44,579 nt of DNA. It comes from Frateuria defendens (GTDB taxonomy: Bacteria; Pseudomonadota; Gammaproteobacteria; Xanthomonadales; Rhodanobacteraceae). Under the pieces are notes generated by a model that was not told the origin of the DNA, did no database searches, and saw only the letters and a program-made list of their open reading frames with translations. A program made the position numbers and the translations under genes. The DNA is taken from contig NZ_LFQR01000026.1 in the NCBI RefSeq assembly GCF_001182895.1, positions 1 to 44,579 of the forward strand. The letters run 5' to 3'. Of this stretch, positions 8,295 through 15,816 are shown piece by piece (within the stretch, counting starts at the first letter, position 1; the number at the start of each line of letters is the position of its first letter).

Positions 8295-9197
8295 TCAGTC
8301 CGTGCCGAAGGAGGACGCCAGCACCTCGGCAAAGCGGCCGACCGAATCGGCCAGGTCCTCGGCCGCGGCGCACACGGCGTCGGGCATGGCCGAGACTTCG
8401 ATGGTGTCGAGGATGATGGCGTCCTGCGAGTTGTAGTACACCACCCGCCAGCAATGGGGGATGGCGGTGCTGGTCACGCGGCAGTTGCCGTAGCCGCGCG
8501 AGAGGATGGTGAGCGGGCCGCGCCCCAGGCGCTGTTCGAGGCAGGCGATGTCCTCGGGCGAAAGCGGCAGCAGGGTCAGGTTGACGACGTGGGCGGGGCC
8601 GTCGGCGCGGCGCAGCCGCAGCACGTCGGCCAGTTCGGTGAGGATCGAGGGCGCGTTCATCACCGACGGCGGCACCTCGGCCGCGGTAAGGTCGAGGGAG
8701 GCCGGCGGCTCCAGCGGCCGCGCGGCGACCGCTCGCAGCAGGGTCGGCACGCAGGCGGCCTCCACGTAGTCCTCGACCAGCCGCCCGTCCTCGAACACCG
8801 CCACGCGCCAGAGCCCGGCGAAGACCGTCTCCTGGATGTCGGCGGTGCGCGGGCCCTCGATGCGCGCGCTCACCTCGCCCTCGCCCAGCAACTGGTCGAG
8901 CAGCCGCCGGTCCGCCGCGGCGCAGGCGCGCAGGTCCACCCGCACGCCGGCCCCTGCCTGGCCGGCCAGCACGCTCTCGCGCGCCGCGGCCAGGGCCTCG
9001 AACACCCGGTCGAGCAGCTCGCGCGCCGAGCTGGCGGCCGGCAGTTCGTGCCATGCGCCGAGCCGGGGCGGCTGGTAGGTGGACATGCCTTGCGGCATGG
9101 ACATGTATTGCAGGGCCTCGTCCTCGAACTGGCTACCGGGGCCGACGACCGCGACCGGGATCGGCAGCGGCTTGAGTTTGGAATAAGGCGTAGTCAT
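8295..9197 (-). CDS. hupH: HupH/HoxQ hydrogenase assembly protein (HyaF family)
   Basis: 300 aa of normal HupH length. Recognisable by the N-terminal LPIPVAVVGPGSQFEDE and the C-terminal NCRVTSTAIPHCWRVVYYNS block followed by DTIEVSAMPDA. HoxQ/HupH pairs with HoxO/HupG as a chaperone for the small-subunit precursor, protecting Fe-S assembly in oxygen. ATG at 9197; 30 nt separate it from hupG. Part of the uninterrupted hup operon. Confidence 0.95.
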   Translation of the reverse strand: MTTPYSKLKPLPIPVAVVGPGSQFEDEALQYMSMPQGMSTYQPPRLGAWHELPAASSARELLDRVFEALAAARESVLAGQAGAGVRVDLRACAAADRRLLDQLLGEGEVSARIEGPRTADIQETVFAGLWRVAVFEDGRLVEDYVEAACVPTLLRAVAARPLEPPASLDLTAAEVPPSVMNAPSILTELADVLRLRRADGPAHVVNLTLLPLSPEDIACLEQRLGRGPLTILSRGYGNCRVTSTAIPHCWRVVYYNSQDAIILDTIEVSAMPDAVCAAAEDLADSVGRFAEVLASSFGTD

Positions 9198-9227
9198 CGC
9201 TCGTTTCTCGAATGGACGTCCAGACGG

Positions 9228-9722
9228 CTAGCCGCCGCAGCCGGACGCGGCGCCCTCGACGCGCACGGGAATGCCGATGCCGGGCGGGCGCCGGGTCGGC
9301 GCGGCCAGGATGCGGACCGCGTCCGCGAGATACACCTCCCAGTCGCACATGCCCGCCACGGTGTCCACGTACTGGCCGTCGCGGACGAAGACCAGCGAGG
9401 GCCGTCGCCCCACGCCGTAGCGCGCGGCGACGGCCTGCTCGCTATCGGCGCGCACCACGCCGATGCGAAAGCGCGGCGCGCCGCCCTGCCCCAGCGCGGC
9501 GCGCAGTTCGGGCAGCACCACGGCGACGTCGGTGCACTCGGGGTAGCGCACCGGCTCGCCCCACACGAACAGCACGGCATCGCCGGGGAGCGCCAGCCAG
9601 CCCTCCAGGCTCTCCTGCCCGACCCAGCCGCTGCCGGGCAGGGCCGCCAGCCGCTCGATCAGCGGCGACACGGCCGGCGGCACGGCCACGGCGGTGGAGG
9701 CGAACATCGAGACGTCGTTCAT
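9228..9722 (-). CDS. hupG: HupG/HoxO hydrogenase assembly protein (HyaE family)
   Basis: 164 aa with a thioredoxin-like layout but no CxxC, as expected for HyaE/HupG. It ends in a Gly-rich GAASGCGG. HoxO/HupG acts as a Tat-proofreading and Fe-S protection chaperone with HupH. The ATG at 9722 overlaps the hupF stop (ATGA), giving translational coupling. The frame is open upstream through hupF and hupD on this strand, but the start at 9722 fits family length. Confidence 0.9.
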   Translation of the reverse strand: MNDVSMFASTAVAVPPAVSPLIERLAALPGSGWVGQESLEGWLALPGDAVLFVWGEPVRYPECTDVAVVLPELRAALGQGGAPRFRIGVVRADSEQAVAARYGVGRRPSLVFVRDGQYVDTVAGMCDWEVYLADAVRILAAPTRRPPGIGIPVRVEGAASGCGG

Positions 9723-10057
9723 CGCGGGCTTTCCAGGTCGGTGGGTGGCGGCAGGCCGGTCAGCGCGGCCAGCGAGGCGGCAGGCATCTGCGAGGGGAGC
9801 GCGAAGCCGGGCACCGCGCCGGCGCCGGCGGCGTCGCCCTCCATCGCGCTCGCCAGCATGGCGAGCACGGCGTCGATCTCGGCGGCGCGCGCAGCGCTCA
9901 GCCGCTCGATCGCCGAGTCGAGGAACACCAGCAGCCGCTCGCCCGGCCGCACCGGCCCGACCAGCGCGATGTTCACGCGGCGGCGCTGGCCCTCGCGCTC
10001 GCAATCGGCGTGGCCGGGATGCACCGCCACCACCGTCATCGGCAGGCCCATGCACAT
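9719..10057 (-). CDS. hupF: HupF/HoxL, HypC-family hydrogenase chaperone
   Basis: 112 aa, longer than HypC (about 80-90) because of the C-terminal extension that defines HupF/HoxL. It starts MCMGLPMTV; Cys2 is the catalytically essential residue exposed after Met removal. HupF/HoxL carries or protects the Fe(CN)2CO unit for the large subunit of O2-tolerant hydrogenases. It follows hupD by 3 nt and overlaps hupG by 4 nt. No separate HypC is present in the window. Confidence 0.93.
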   Translation of the reverse strand: MCMGLPMTVVAVHPGHADCEREGQRRRVNIALVGPVRPGERLLVFLDSAIERLSAARAAEIDAVLAMLASAMEGDAAGAGAVPGFALPSQMPAASLAALTGLPPPTDLESPR

Positions 10058-10060
10058 CGC

Positions 10061-10705
10061 TCAGCCCTCCGTCGCCGCCTGCGGCGCGGCGCGCGGCAGG
10101 AAGCGTTCGTCGCCGATGCGGCAGGCCGCCTCGGCGCTGGGGCGGTCCTGTTCGTAGCGCCGCATCGACAGCGTGGGCAGCGTCACCGCGGCGGCGCCGT
10201 CCAGCGGCGCGGCGCGGCGGCGCGCGGCGAAACCCCAGCGGGCGAGGATCGCCAGCGCCTGCTCCAGCGCCGGCCCGATCGCCGCGCGCACCGAGGGGCG
10301 CAGGCTGCCGCCGTAGTCCTCCAGCTCCTCCGGCTGGCAGCCCAGCAGCACCACTTCCCGCGGGAAGCGGCCGGTGAACTCGGCCAGCTGCAGTACTTCC
10401 TGGAAGCCGGTCTGGTGCAGGCTCATCTTCCTTGCGCCGAGGTAGCGCGGCACGTCGTCGTCGCGCACCTGCACCAGCTGGCCCGGCGGCAGGCCGAAAT
10501 CCACCGCGTCGAAGATCAGCAGCCGCTGCGCCGCCTGCACGTAGCCGAGCAGGCACAGGCCCTGCGTGCCGCCGTCGACGAGATCGAGCCCGGGGCCGAA
10601 CTCGTACTCGCCATCAAGGCGCTCGACGCAGCGCACGCCGAAGCCCTCGTCGGCCCAGAGCAGGTTGCCGATGCCGAGCACGGTGGCGGAAGGTGCGTTC
10701 GCCAT
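10061..10705 (-). CDS. hupD: HupD/HoxM hydrogenase maturation endopeptidase
   Basis: 214 aa. The HybD/HyaD fold is shown by VLGIGNLLWADEGFGV. The Ni-sensing residues sit at E20, D66 and H97, the same spacing as E16/D62/H93 of E. coli HybD. It removes the C-terminal peptide of HupL once Ni is inserted. It is the only such protease in the window, while two large subunits here carry C-terminal extensions. It starts 3 nt after hupC ends. The C-terminus (about 160-214) is longer than HybD, as in other HupD/HoxM proteins. Confidence 0.95.
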   Translation of the reverse strand: MANAPSATVLGIGNLLWADEGFGVRCVERLDGEYEFGPGLDLVDGGTQGLCLLGYVQAAQRLLIFDAVDFGLPPGQLVQVRDDDVPRYLGARKMSLHQTGFQEVLQLAEFTGRFPREVVLLGCQPEELEDYGGSLRPSVRAAIGPALEQALAILARWGFAARRRAAPLDGAAAVTLPTLSMRRYEQDRPSAEAACRIGDERFLPRAAPQAATEG

Positions 10706-10708
10706 CGC

Positions 10709-11434
10709 TCACTCCTTCGGGCTGCGGTAGCCGTTGACCATGGTGCTGATCACCGTCTCCCTGCCCATGATGTCCTCGCGGATGGAGGCGTAGATGTGGA
10801 AGACGATGAAGGCCACCAGGTACCACATGCCCAGGCGGTGCCAGGTGTGCACGTCCTGCGGCTGGCCGAACAGCGGCACCACCCAGCCGAACAGGCGGTC
10901 GGCCCAGGAGCCGGCCTGCTCGCCCTCGCCGTACAACGCGAAGCCGGTGAAGACCATGAACAGCGAACCGAACAGGAACATGCCGAACATCGCGATCCGC
11001 GCCAGCGGGTTGTGGCCGGCACCGGTGTGCCCCTCCCTGGAGATCAGCGCGTACCACTTGAGCATCGCCACCACTTCCTGCCAGAAGCTCCTGGTGAACA
11101 CCGGCAGGTAGAACAGCTCGCGCGAGAAGGCGTTGCCGACCAGCGCCCAGTAGATGCGCCCCAGCAGGCCGATGGCGAACACGTAGGCGGCGGTGAAGTG
11201 GACGAAGCGGAGGGTGCCCATCAGGTAGTTGGCGCTGGCCTCGCCCGGCTGCGTGGGCAGCGGCTTGCCGATGAAGTAGCCGGTGACGCACAGCACCAGG
11301 ATCGCCAGCATGTTGACCCAGTGCCAGATGCGCACCGGCGCCTCGTAGACGTAGACCGAGCGCGGCCGCGCGGCTGTTGCCGCCGTGGCCTGCGGCGCGG
11401 CCGCCGGCTTGCTCGCCGTGATTTCGATTGCCAT
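10709..11434 (-). CDS. hupC: Hydrogenase b-type cytochrome subunit (HupC/HoxZ)
   Basis: 241 aa integral membrane di-heme cytochrome b of the Ni/Fe-hydrogenase b subunit family. Four hydrophobic helices are visible, with heme-type His residues in the segments starting RIWHWVNMLAILVLC, FVHFTAAYVF and TWHRLGMWYLVAFIVFHIYAS. A cytosolic N-terminal tail (about 30 aa, Ala-rich) precedes the first helix at VRIWHW. It anchors the HupSL dimer and passes electrons to quinone. ATG at 11434, 59 nt after hupL. Place in the operon is conserved. Confidence 0.95.
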   Translation of the reverse strand: MAIEITASKPAAAPQATAATAARPRSVYVYEAPVRIWHWVNMLAILVLCVTGYFIGKPLPTQPGEASANYLMGTLRFVHFTAAYVFAIGLLGRIYWALVGNAFSRELFYLPVFTRSFWQEVVAMLKWYALISREGHTGAGHNPLARIAMFGMFLFGSLFMVFTGFALYGEGEQAGSWADRLFGWVVPLFGQPQDVHTWHRLGMWYLVAFIVFHIYASIREDIMGRETVISTMVNGYRSPKE

Positions 11435-11493
11435 GTTCTGCCCTTCGCGTCAGTGCTGCTTGCTGGATGGCTGCCGGACCGGTGGCGGTGCGC

Positions 11494-13347
11494 TCAGCGC
11501 ACCGTCACCTTCGCCAGTTCCTGCCCGTCCGGGCTCATCACGTGGGTGGCGCAGGCCATGCACGGGTCGAACGAGTGCAGCGTGCGCAGGATCTCCAGCG
11601 GCTGCTCGGGATCGCTCACCGGCATGCCGAGCAGCGCCGCCTCGAAGGCGCCGATCTGCCCCTTGGCGTCGCGCGGGCCGCCGTTCCAGGTGCTGGGCAC
11701 GATGCACTGGTAGTTCTCGATGCGGCCGTCCTTGATCCGGATCCAGTGGCAGTTGGCGCCGCGCGGCGCGGCCACCGGGCCGGCGCCCTTGGCCTCGGCC
11801 GGCCAGGTCGAGGGATCCCACTTCTCGACGTTGGCGGTGCTGGTGTCGCCGTTCCTGATGTTGTCCACCAGCTCGGTCCAGTCGGCGAGCATCATCTCAC
11901 CGCAGTACTGGCTCTCCATCGCGCGCGCCAGGGTGCGGCCGATGGTGGTGGGCAGCAGCTGCTTGAGACCGAGTTCGGTGGGCGCGAAGCCGAGCAGCTT
12001 GGGCACGTCCTGGTTGATCATGCGGGCGCTGTAGTCCACCTGCTCCTTCATGCGCAGCGCGTAGCGGTTGCCCTTGAGGGCGTGCGCGTAGCCGAGCACG
12101 TAGCGCGCCAGCGGCCCCACCTCCATCGCATGCCCGCGCCAGCGCGGCGACTTCACCCAGGAGTACTTGGCCGACTCGTCGACCTGCTCCAGCGCCGTGC
12201 GGCTGCCCTTGGTGCCGGGGCCCAGCTCGAAGTGCGGCTCGGTCACGCCGTCCCAGGGGTGCAGGCCGCGGCTCTCGTCGGCGTACTTGTACCAGGAGTG
12301 CGCCACGAACTCCTGCACCTGCTCGGGATCGCGCGGGTCCACCGGGTGGATCTCGTCCCAGTTGCCGCCGAGGATGGCGCCGCCGGGCAGCTGGTCGGTG
12401 GACTTGTCGTACTGCACGTGCGGGTAGTCGCCGTAGTCCATCAGGTTGGTGGCGGCCAGGCCGCCGCCGTAGAGCCAGCCGGCCTGCTTGTAGAGGGTGC
12501 CGATGGCCAGCACGTCCGGCAGGTAGACGTTGTTGTTGAAGGCGATGATCTCGTCGATGCGCGCCTTGACGAAGTTGAGCCGCTCCATGTTGATCGGCGC
12601 GCCGGCGGCGAGGTCGCCGTCGAGGTTGATGGCGCAGGGCACGCCACCCACCAGGTAGTTCGGGTGCGGGTTCTTGCCGCCGAAGATGGTGTGGATCTTC
12701 ACCCACTCCTTCTGCAGGTCCAGCGCCTCCAGGTAGTGCGTGACCGCCATCAGGTTGGCCTCCGGCGGCAGCGCGTAGGCCTTGTTGCCCCAGTAGCCGT
12801 TCATGAACGGGCCGAGCTGGCCGCTGTCCACGAATTTCTTGATCCGGCTCTGCACGTCGCGGAAGTAGCCCGGCGAGGACAGCGGGTGCGCCGGCGACAC
12901 CATCTGCTGCAGTTCGGAGGTCTTCTTCGGGTCGGCCTTGAGCGCGTTGACGATGTCCACCCAGTCCAGCGCGTGCAGGTGGTAGAAGTGCACGGCGTGG
13001 TCGTGCACCTGCAGCGTCTTGGCCATCAGCTCGCGGATCAGGTGCGCGTTGGGCGGGATCTGGATCTGCAGCGCATCCTCCACCGCCCGCACCGAGGCCA
13101 GCGCGTGGCAGCCGGTGCACACGCCGCAGATGCGCTCGACGAAGGCCCAGGCGTCGCGCGGATCGCGGCCCTTGAGGATCACCTCCAGCCCGCGCCACAT
13201 GGTGCCGGTGGACACCGCGTTGCGGATGACGTTGTGCTCGTCGATGTTGGTCTCGATGCGCATGTGGCCTTCGATGCGCGTGACCGGATCGACCACGATG
13301 CGCCGGCCGCTGTTGTCGAGGCTGAAGCCCTGGGTCTGGTATTGCAT
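11494..13347 (-). CDS. hupL: [NiFe]-hydrogenase large subunit, group 1d (HupL/HoxG)
   Basis: 617-aa catalytic subunit. The N-terminal Ni-Fe ligand motif is [11 protein letters not shown] with C74 and C77, plus an additional C80 that equals Cys81 of Ralstonia HoxG. The C-terminal motif is DPCMACATH (C596, C599, H602), followed by a 15-residue tail ([15 protein letters not shown]) that the HupD protease should remove. It lacks a signal peptide and travels through Tat attached to HupS. Sequence is strongly HoxG-like, so oxygen-tolerant membrane-bound uptake hydrogenase. ATG at 13347, 34 nt after hupS. Confidence 0.98.
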   Translation of the reverse strand: MQYQTQGFSLDNSGRRIVVDPVTRIEGHMRIETNIDEHNVIRNAVSTGTMWRGLEVILKGRDPRDAWAFVERICGVCTGCHALASVRAVEDALQIQIPPNAHLIRELMAKTLQVHDHAVHFYHLHALDWVDIVNALKADPKKTSELQQMVSPAHPLSSPGYFRDVQSRIKKFVDSGQLGPFMNGYWGNKAYALPPEANLMAVTHYLEALDLQKEWVKIHTIFGGKNPHPNYLVGGVPCAINLDGDLAAGAPINMERLNFVKARIDEIIAFNNNVYLPDVLAIGTLYKQAGWLYGGGLAATNLMDYGDYPHVQYDKSTDQLPGGAILGGNWDEIHPVDPRDPEQVQEFVAHSWYKYADESRGLHPWDGVTEPHFELGPGTKGSRTALEQVDESAKYSWVKSPRWRGHAMEVGPLARYVLGYAHALKGNRYALRMKEQVDYSARMINQDVPKLLGFAPTELGLKQLLPTTIGRTLARAMESQYCGEMMLADWTELVDNIRNGDTSTANVEKWDPSTWPAEAKGAGPVAAPRGANCHWIRIKDGRIENYQCIVPSTWNGGPRDAKGQIGAFEAALLGMPVSDPEQPLEILRTLHSFDPCMACATHVMSPDGQELAKVTVR

Positions 13348-13381
13348 TGCTCGCTATCTCGTTGGCTGTGGGCGGCCGCGC

Positions 13382-14467
13382 TCAGGCGACGGTCTGGTTC
13401 TGGTCGGCGGCGCGCTTGTCGGCGACGCGCTTGAGCACACTGGCGGCCGCATGCGCGGCGGCCGCGGCGCCGACCACGCCGGCCATGGCGCCGCCGATCT
13501 GGTCGGCGTTGGCCTCGATGCCGAAGCCGTGCACGTCGGTGAGGCGGTCGTAGAAGGAGCCCTTGTCCCAGAAGCCCTCCTCCGAGCAGCCGATGCAGCC
13601 GTGGCCGGCCTGGATGGGGAAGCTGGTGCCGCCGTTCCAGCGCACGGTGGAGCAGGCGTTGTAGGTGGTGGGGCCCTTGCAGCCGACCTTGTAGAGGCAA
13701 TAGCCGCGGCGCGCGCCTTCGTCGTCGAAGCTCTCCACGAACTGGCCGGCGTCGAAGTGCGGGCGGCGGTAGCACTTGTCGTGGATGCGCTGCGAATAGA
13801 ACATCTTCGGCCGCCCCTGGCGGTCCAGCTCGGGGATGCGGTCGAAGGTGAGCATGTAGGTGATCACGCCGGTCATCACCTCGGCGATCGGCGGGCAGCC
13901 GGGCACCTTGATGATCGGCTTGTCGGTAATGACCTTGTGCACCGGCGTGGCCTGGGTGGGGTTGGGCCGCGCCGCCTGCACGCAGCCCCAGGAGGCGCAC
14001 GAGCCCCAGGAGATGATCGCCTTGGCGTCCTTCGACACGCGCTTGAGCTGCTCGACGAAGGGGCGGCCGCCGATGATGCAGCTCATGCCGTCCTGGTTGA
14101 GCGGCGGATTGCCCTCCACGGCCAGGATGTAGTTGCCCTTGTACTTGGCCATCACCTCCTCGAGGATCGCCTCGGCCTGGTGGCCGGCGGCGGCCATCAG
14201 GGTGTCGTCGTAGTCGAGCGAGATCATCGACAGCACCACGTCTTTCACCAGCGGGTGCGCCGAGCGGATGAACGACTCCGAGCAGCAGGTGCATTCGAGG
14301 CCGTGCAGCCACAGCACCGGCGTGCGCGGCTTGGTCTCCATGGCGTGGGCGATCCTGGGCATGAACGCCGGGCCCAGGCCCAGCGACGTGGTCGTCAACG
14401 CGCAGTACTTGAGGAAGCTGCGCCGGGTAATGCCCTGGCGCCGCATGACTTCGTAAAAGGTTTCCAT
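13382..14467 (-). CDS. hupS: [NiFe]-hydrogenase small subunit, O2-tolerant group 1d (HupS/HoxK)
   Basis: 361-aa precursor. The Tat signal TRRSFLK (14-20) is followed by cleavage before [11 protein letters not shown] at residue 43. Counting from there, Cys are at mature positions 17, 19, 20 ([10 protein letters not shown]) and 115, 120 (GSCASWGC), exactly the six-Cys [4Fe-3S] proximal-cluster pattern of Ralstonia HoxK once C149-type Cys (VPGCPPI) is included. This cluster confers oxygen tolerance. The distal and medial cluster ligands are present too (for example [22 protein letters not shown] and HGCIGCSE). A C-terminal hydrophobic stretch could be the membrane anchor. The RBS GAGG lies 8 nt upstream of the ATG. 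Confidence 0.98.
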   Translation of the reverse strand: METFYEVMRRQGITRRSFLKYCALTTTSLGLGPAFMPRIAHAMETKPRTPVLWLHGLECTCCSESFIRSAHPLVKDVVLSMISLDYDDTLMAAAGHQAEAILEEVMAKYKGNYILAVEGNPPLNQDGMSCIIGGRPFVEQLKRVSKDAKAIISWGSCASWGCVQAARPNPTQATPVHKVITDKPIIKVPGCPPIAEVMTGVITYMLTFDRIPELDRQGRPKMFYSQRIHDKCYRRPHFDAGQFVESFDDEGARRGYCLYKVGCKGPTTYNACSTVRWNGGTSFPIQAGHGCIGCSEEGFWDKGSFYDRLTDVHGFGIEANADQIGGAMAGVVGAAAAAHAAASVLKRVADKRAADQNQTVA

Positions 14468-14596
14468 GGACTCGCCCTCGGGACTGAGCAGAGCTGCTGC
14501 CGCAAAAAAGAAGGAGTTGGGGGGATGGGCGCGGATGCGATGCGATGGGGACGCGGCATGCCGGCGACAGGTGCCCGCGGCACCCGGCGGATGAAG

Positions 14597-14625
14597 AGGT
14601 TAAGAACGCGAAAAAACGCGATCAA
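14597..14625 (-). promoter_or_regulatory. Candidate sigma-70 promoter for the hupS operon
   Basis: On the minus strand TTGATC (14620-14625) and TAACCT (14597-14602) lie 17 nt apart, about 130 nt upstream of hupS. The match to the consensus is moderate: the -35 has four of six and the -10 keeps its T, A and final T. It sits in the only A/T-rich part of the intergenic region. Weak evidence from pattern alone. Confidence 0.3.
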
Positions 14626-14680
14626 CACCCGTCGCAAAAACGGAAACTAGGTGAGCACTCCGGGCCCGAAAGGCCGGGGG

Positions 14681-14697
14681 TGCAAACAAGGTTTGCA
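14681..14697. promoter_or_regulatory. TGCAAAC-N3-GTTTGCA palindrome, candidate operator
   Basis: Perfect 7-bp arms with a 3-nt spacer located between the divergent hydrogenase operons, 136 nt from the plus-strand hydrogenase start and about 215 nt from hupS. Flanked by GGGGG and a distant CCCCC. Symmetry and place suggest a regulator site shared by both operons. The regulator is unknown; no regulator gene lies next to it. Confidence 0.35.
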
Positions 14698-14732
14698 ATC
14701 TGCGCGCAAAGCCCCCGGATCGTTTGGTGCCG

Positions 14733-14748
14733 GCCCGCGATCGCGGGC
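14733..14748. promoter_or_regulatory. 16-bp perfect palindrome upstream of the second hydrogenase
   Basis: GCCCGCGATCGCGGGC, an uninterrupted 16-bp dyad about 85 nt before the group 2-type small subunit. It could be an operator or chance in GC-rich DNA; no further evidence. Confidence 0.2.
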
Positions 14749-14832
14749 ACAATCGCGCGGTACGCGACGCGCGGCGCAGGCCGCCCGCGCGCCGCGGCGA
14801 CTTTGGCTAAGCAGCAGGACGAATGAAGGACG

Positions 14833-15795
14833 ATGGCCAATCTCTTGTGGCTCCAGGGCGGCGCCTGCTCCGGCAACACCATGTCGTTCCTCAACGCCGA
14901 GGAGCCGAGCGTGTGCGACCTGGTCACCGACTTCGGCATCCGCGTGCTGTGGCAGCCCTCGCTGGGCGTGGAGCTGGGCGATGCGCTGAAGGCGCTGCTG
15001 CACGCGGTCATCGACGGGCGCACGCCGGTCGACATCCTGGTGTTCGAGGGCTCGGTGATCAACGCGCCCGGCGGCACCGGCACCTGGAACCGCTTCGCCG
15101 GCCGGCCGATGAAAGAGTGGGTGCAGGCGCTGGCCGCCCGCGCCCGCTACGTCCTGGCGGTGGGCGACTGCGCGAGCTGGGGCGGCATCCCGGCGATGAG
15201 CCCGAACCCGTCCGAGTCGCAAGGGCTGCAATTCCTCAAGCGCGAGCACGGCGGCTTCCTCGGCGCGGATTTCCGCTCGCAGGCCGGCCTGCCGGTGATC
15301 AACATTCCCGGCTGCCCGGCCCACCCGGACTGGATCAGCCAGGTGCTGGTGGCGTTGGCCACCGGCCGCGCCGACGACCTGCAGCTGGATGAGCTGCAAC
15401 GGCCCAAGACCTTCTTCCAGTCGTTCACCCAGACCGGCTGCACCCGCAACATGCACTTCTCCTACAAGGTCTCGGCCACCGAGTTCGGCCAGCGCAAGGG
15501 CTGCCTGTTCTACGACCTGGGCTGCCGCGGGCCGATGACCCACTCGCCGTGCAACCGCATCCTGTGGAACCGGCAATCCTCCAAGACCCGCGCCGGCATG
15601 CCGTGCATCGGCTGCACCGAGCCGGAGTTCCCCTTCTTCGAGCTGCGGCCCGGCACCGTGTTCCGCACCCAGACGCTGATGGGCGTGCCGCGCGACATGC
15701 CGCAGGGCGTGGACGCGCAGAGCTACCGGGCGCTCAGCATCGCCGGCAAGCACGCCGCGCCGCAGTGGGCCGAAGAAGACCTGTTCGTGATCTGA
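14833..15795 (+). CDS. Second [NiFe]-hydrogenase small subunit, group 2a-like (cyanobacterial HupS type)
   Basis: 320 aa. It has no Tat signal: the first Fe-S motif LQGGACSGNT begins at residue 8, so the enzyme stays in the cytosol. Other cluster motifs are VGDCASWGG, NIPGCPAHPD, TQTGCTRN, RKGCLFYDLGCRGPMTHSPC and GMPCIGCTEPEF. Segments such as SPNPSESQGLQFLKR and SATEFGQRKGCLFYDLGC match what I recall of cyanobacterial HupS better than HupU/HoxB sensors. Start ATG at 14833 with AAGGA just upstream; the large-subunit gene follows 21 nt after the stop. It diverges from the membrane-bound hydrogenase operon. Assignment to subgroup 2a versus 2b comes from memory and the large-subunit tail. Confidence 0.9.
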   Translation: MANLLWLQGGACSGNTMSFLNAEEPSVCDLVTDFGIRVLWQPSLGVELGDALKALLHAVIDGRTPVDILVFEGSVINAPGGTGTWNRFAGRPMKEWVQALAARARYVLAVGDCASWGGIPAMSPNPSESQGLQFLKREHGGFLGADFRSQAGLPVINIPGCPAHPDWISQVLVALATGRADDLQLDELQRPKTFFQSFTQTGCTRNMHFSYKVSATEFGQRKGCLFYDLGCRGPMTHSPCNRILWNRQSSKTRAGMPCIGCTEPEFPFFELRPGTVFRTQTLMGVPRDMPQGVDAQSYRALSIAGKHAAPQWAEEDLFVI

Positions 15796-15816
15796 CCGAC
15801 CGGTGCCTCCCTACGC

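Larger units (their letters stand above)
14468..14832. other. Shared intergenic region between two divergent hydrogenase operons
   Basis: 365 nt with no gene. It has an A-rich block (14601-14650), one odd palindrome TGCAAAC-AAG-GTTTGCA at 14681-14697 and a 16-bp perfect palindrome GCCCGCGA/TCGCGGGC at 14733-14748. I found no good sigma-54 -24/-12 element for either operon. The region should hold the promoters and shared regulatory sites of both hydrogenases. Confidence 0.6.

Noticed and set aside
14468-14832. Sigma-54 promoter of the hydrogenase operons
   Set aside because: No GG-N10-GC element with adequate flanks on either strand, although related hox/hup operons often use one.
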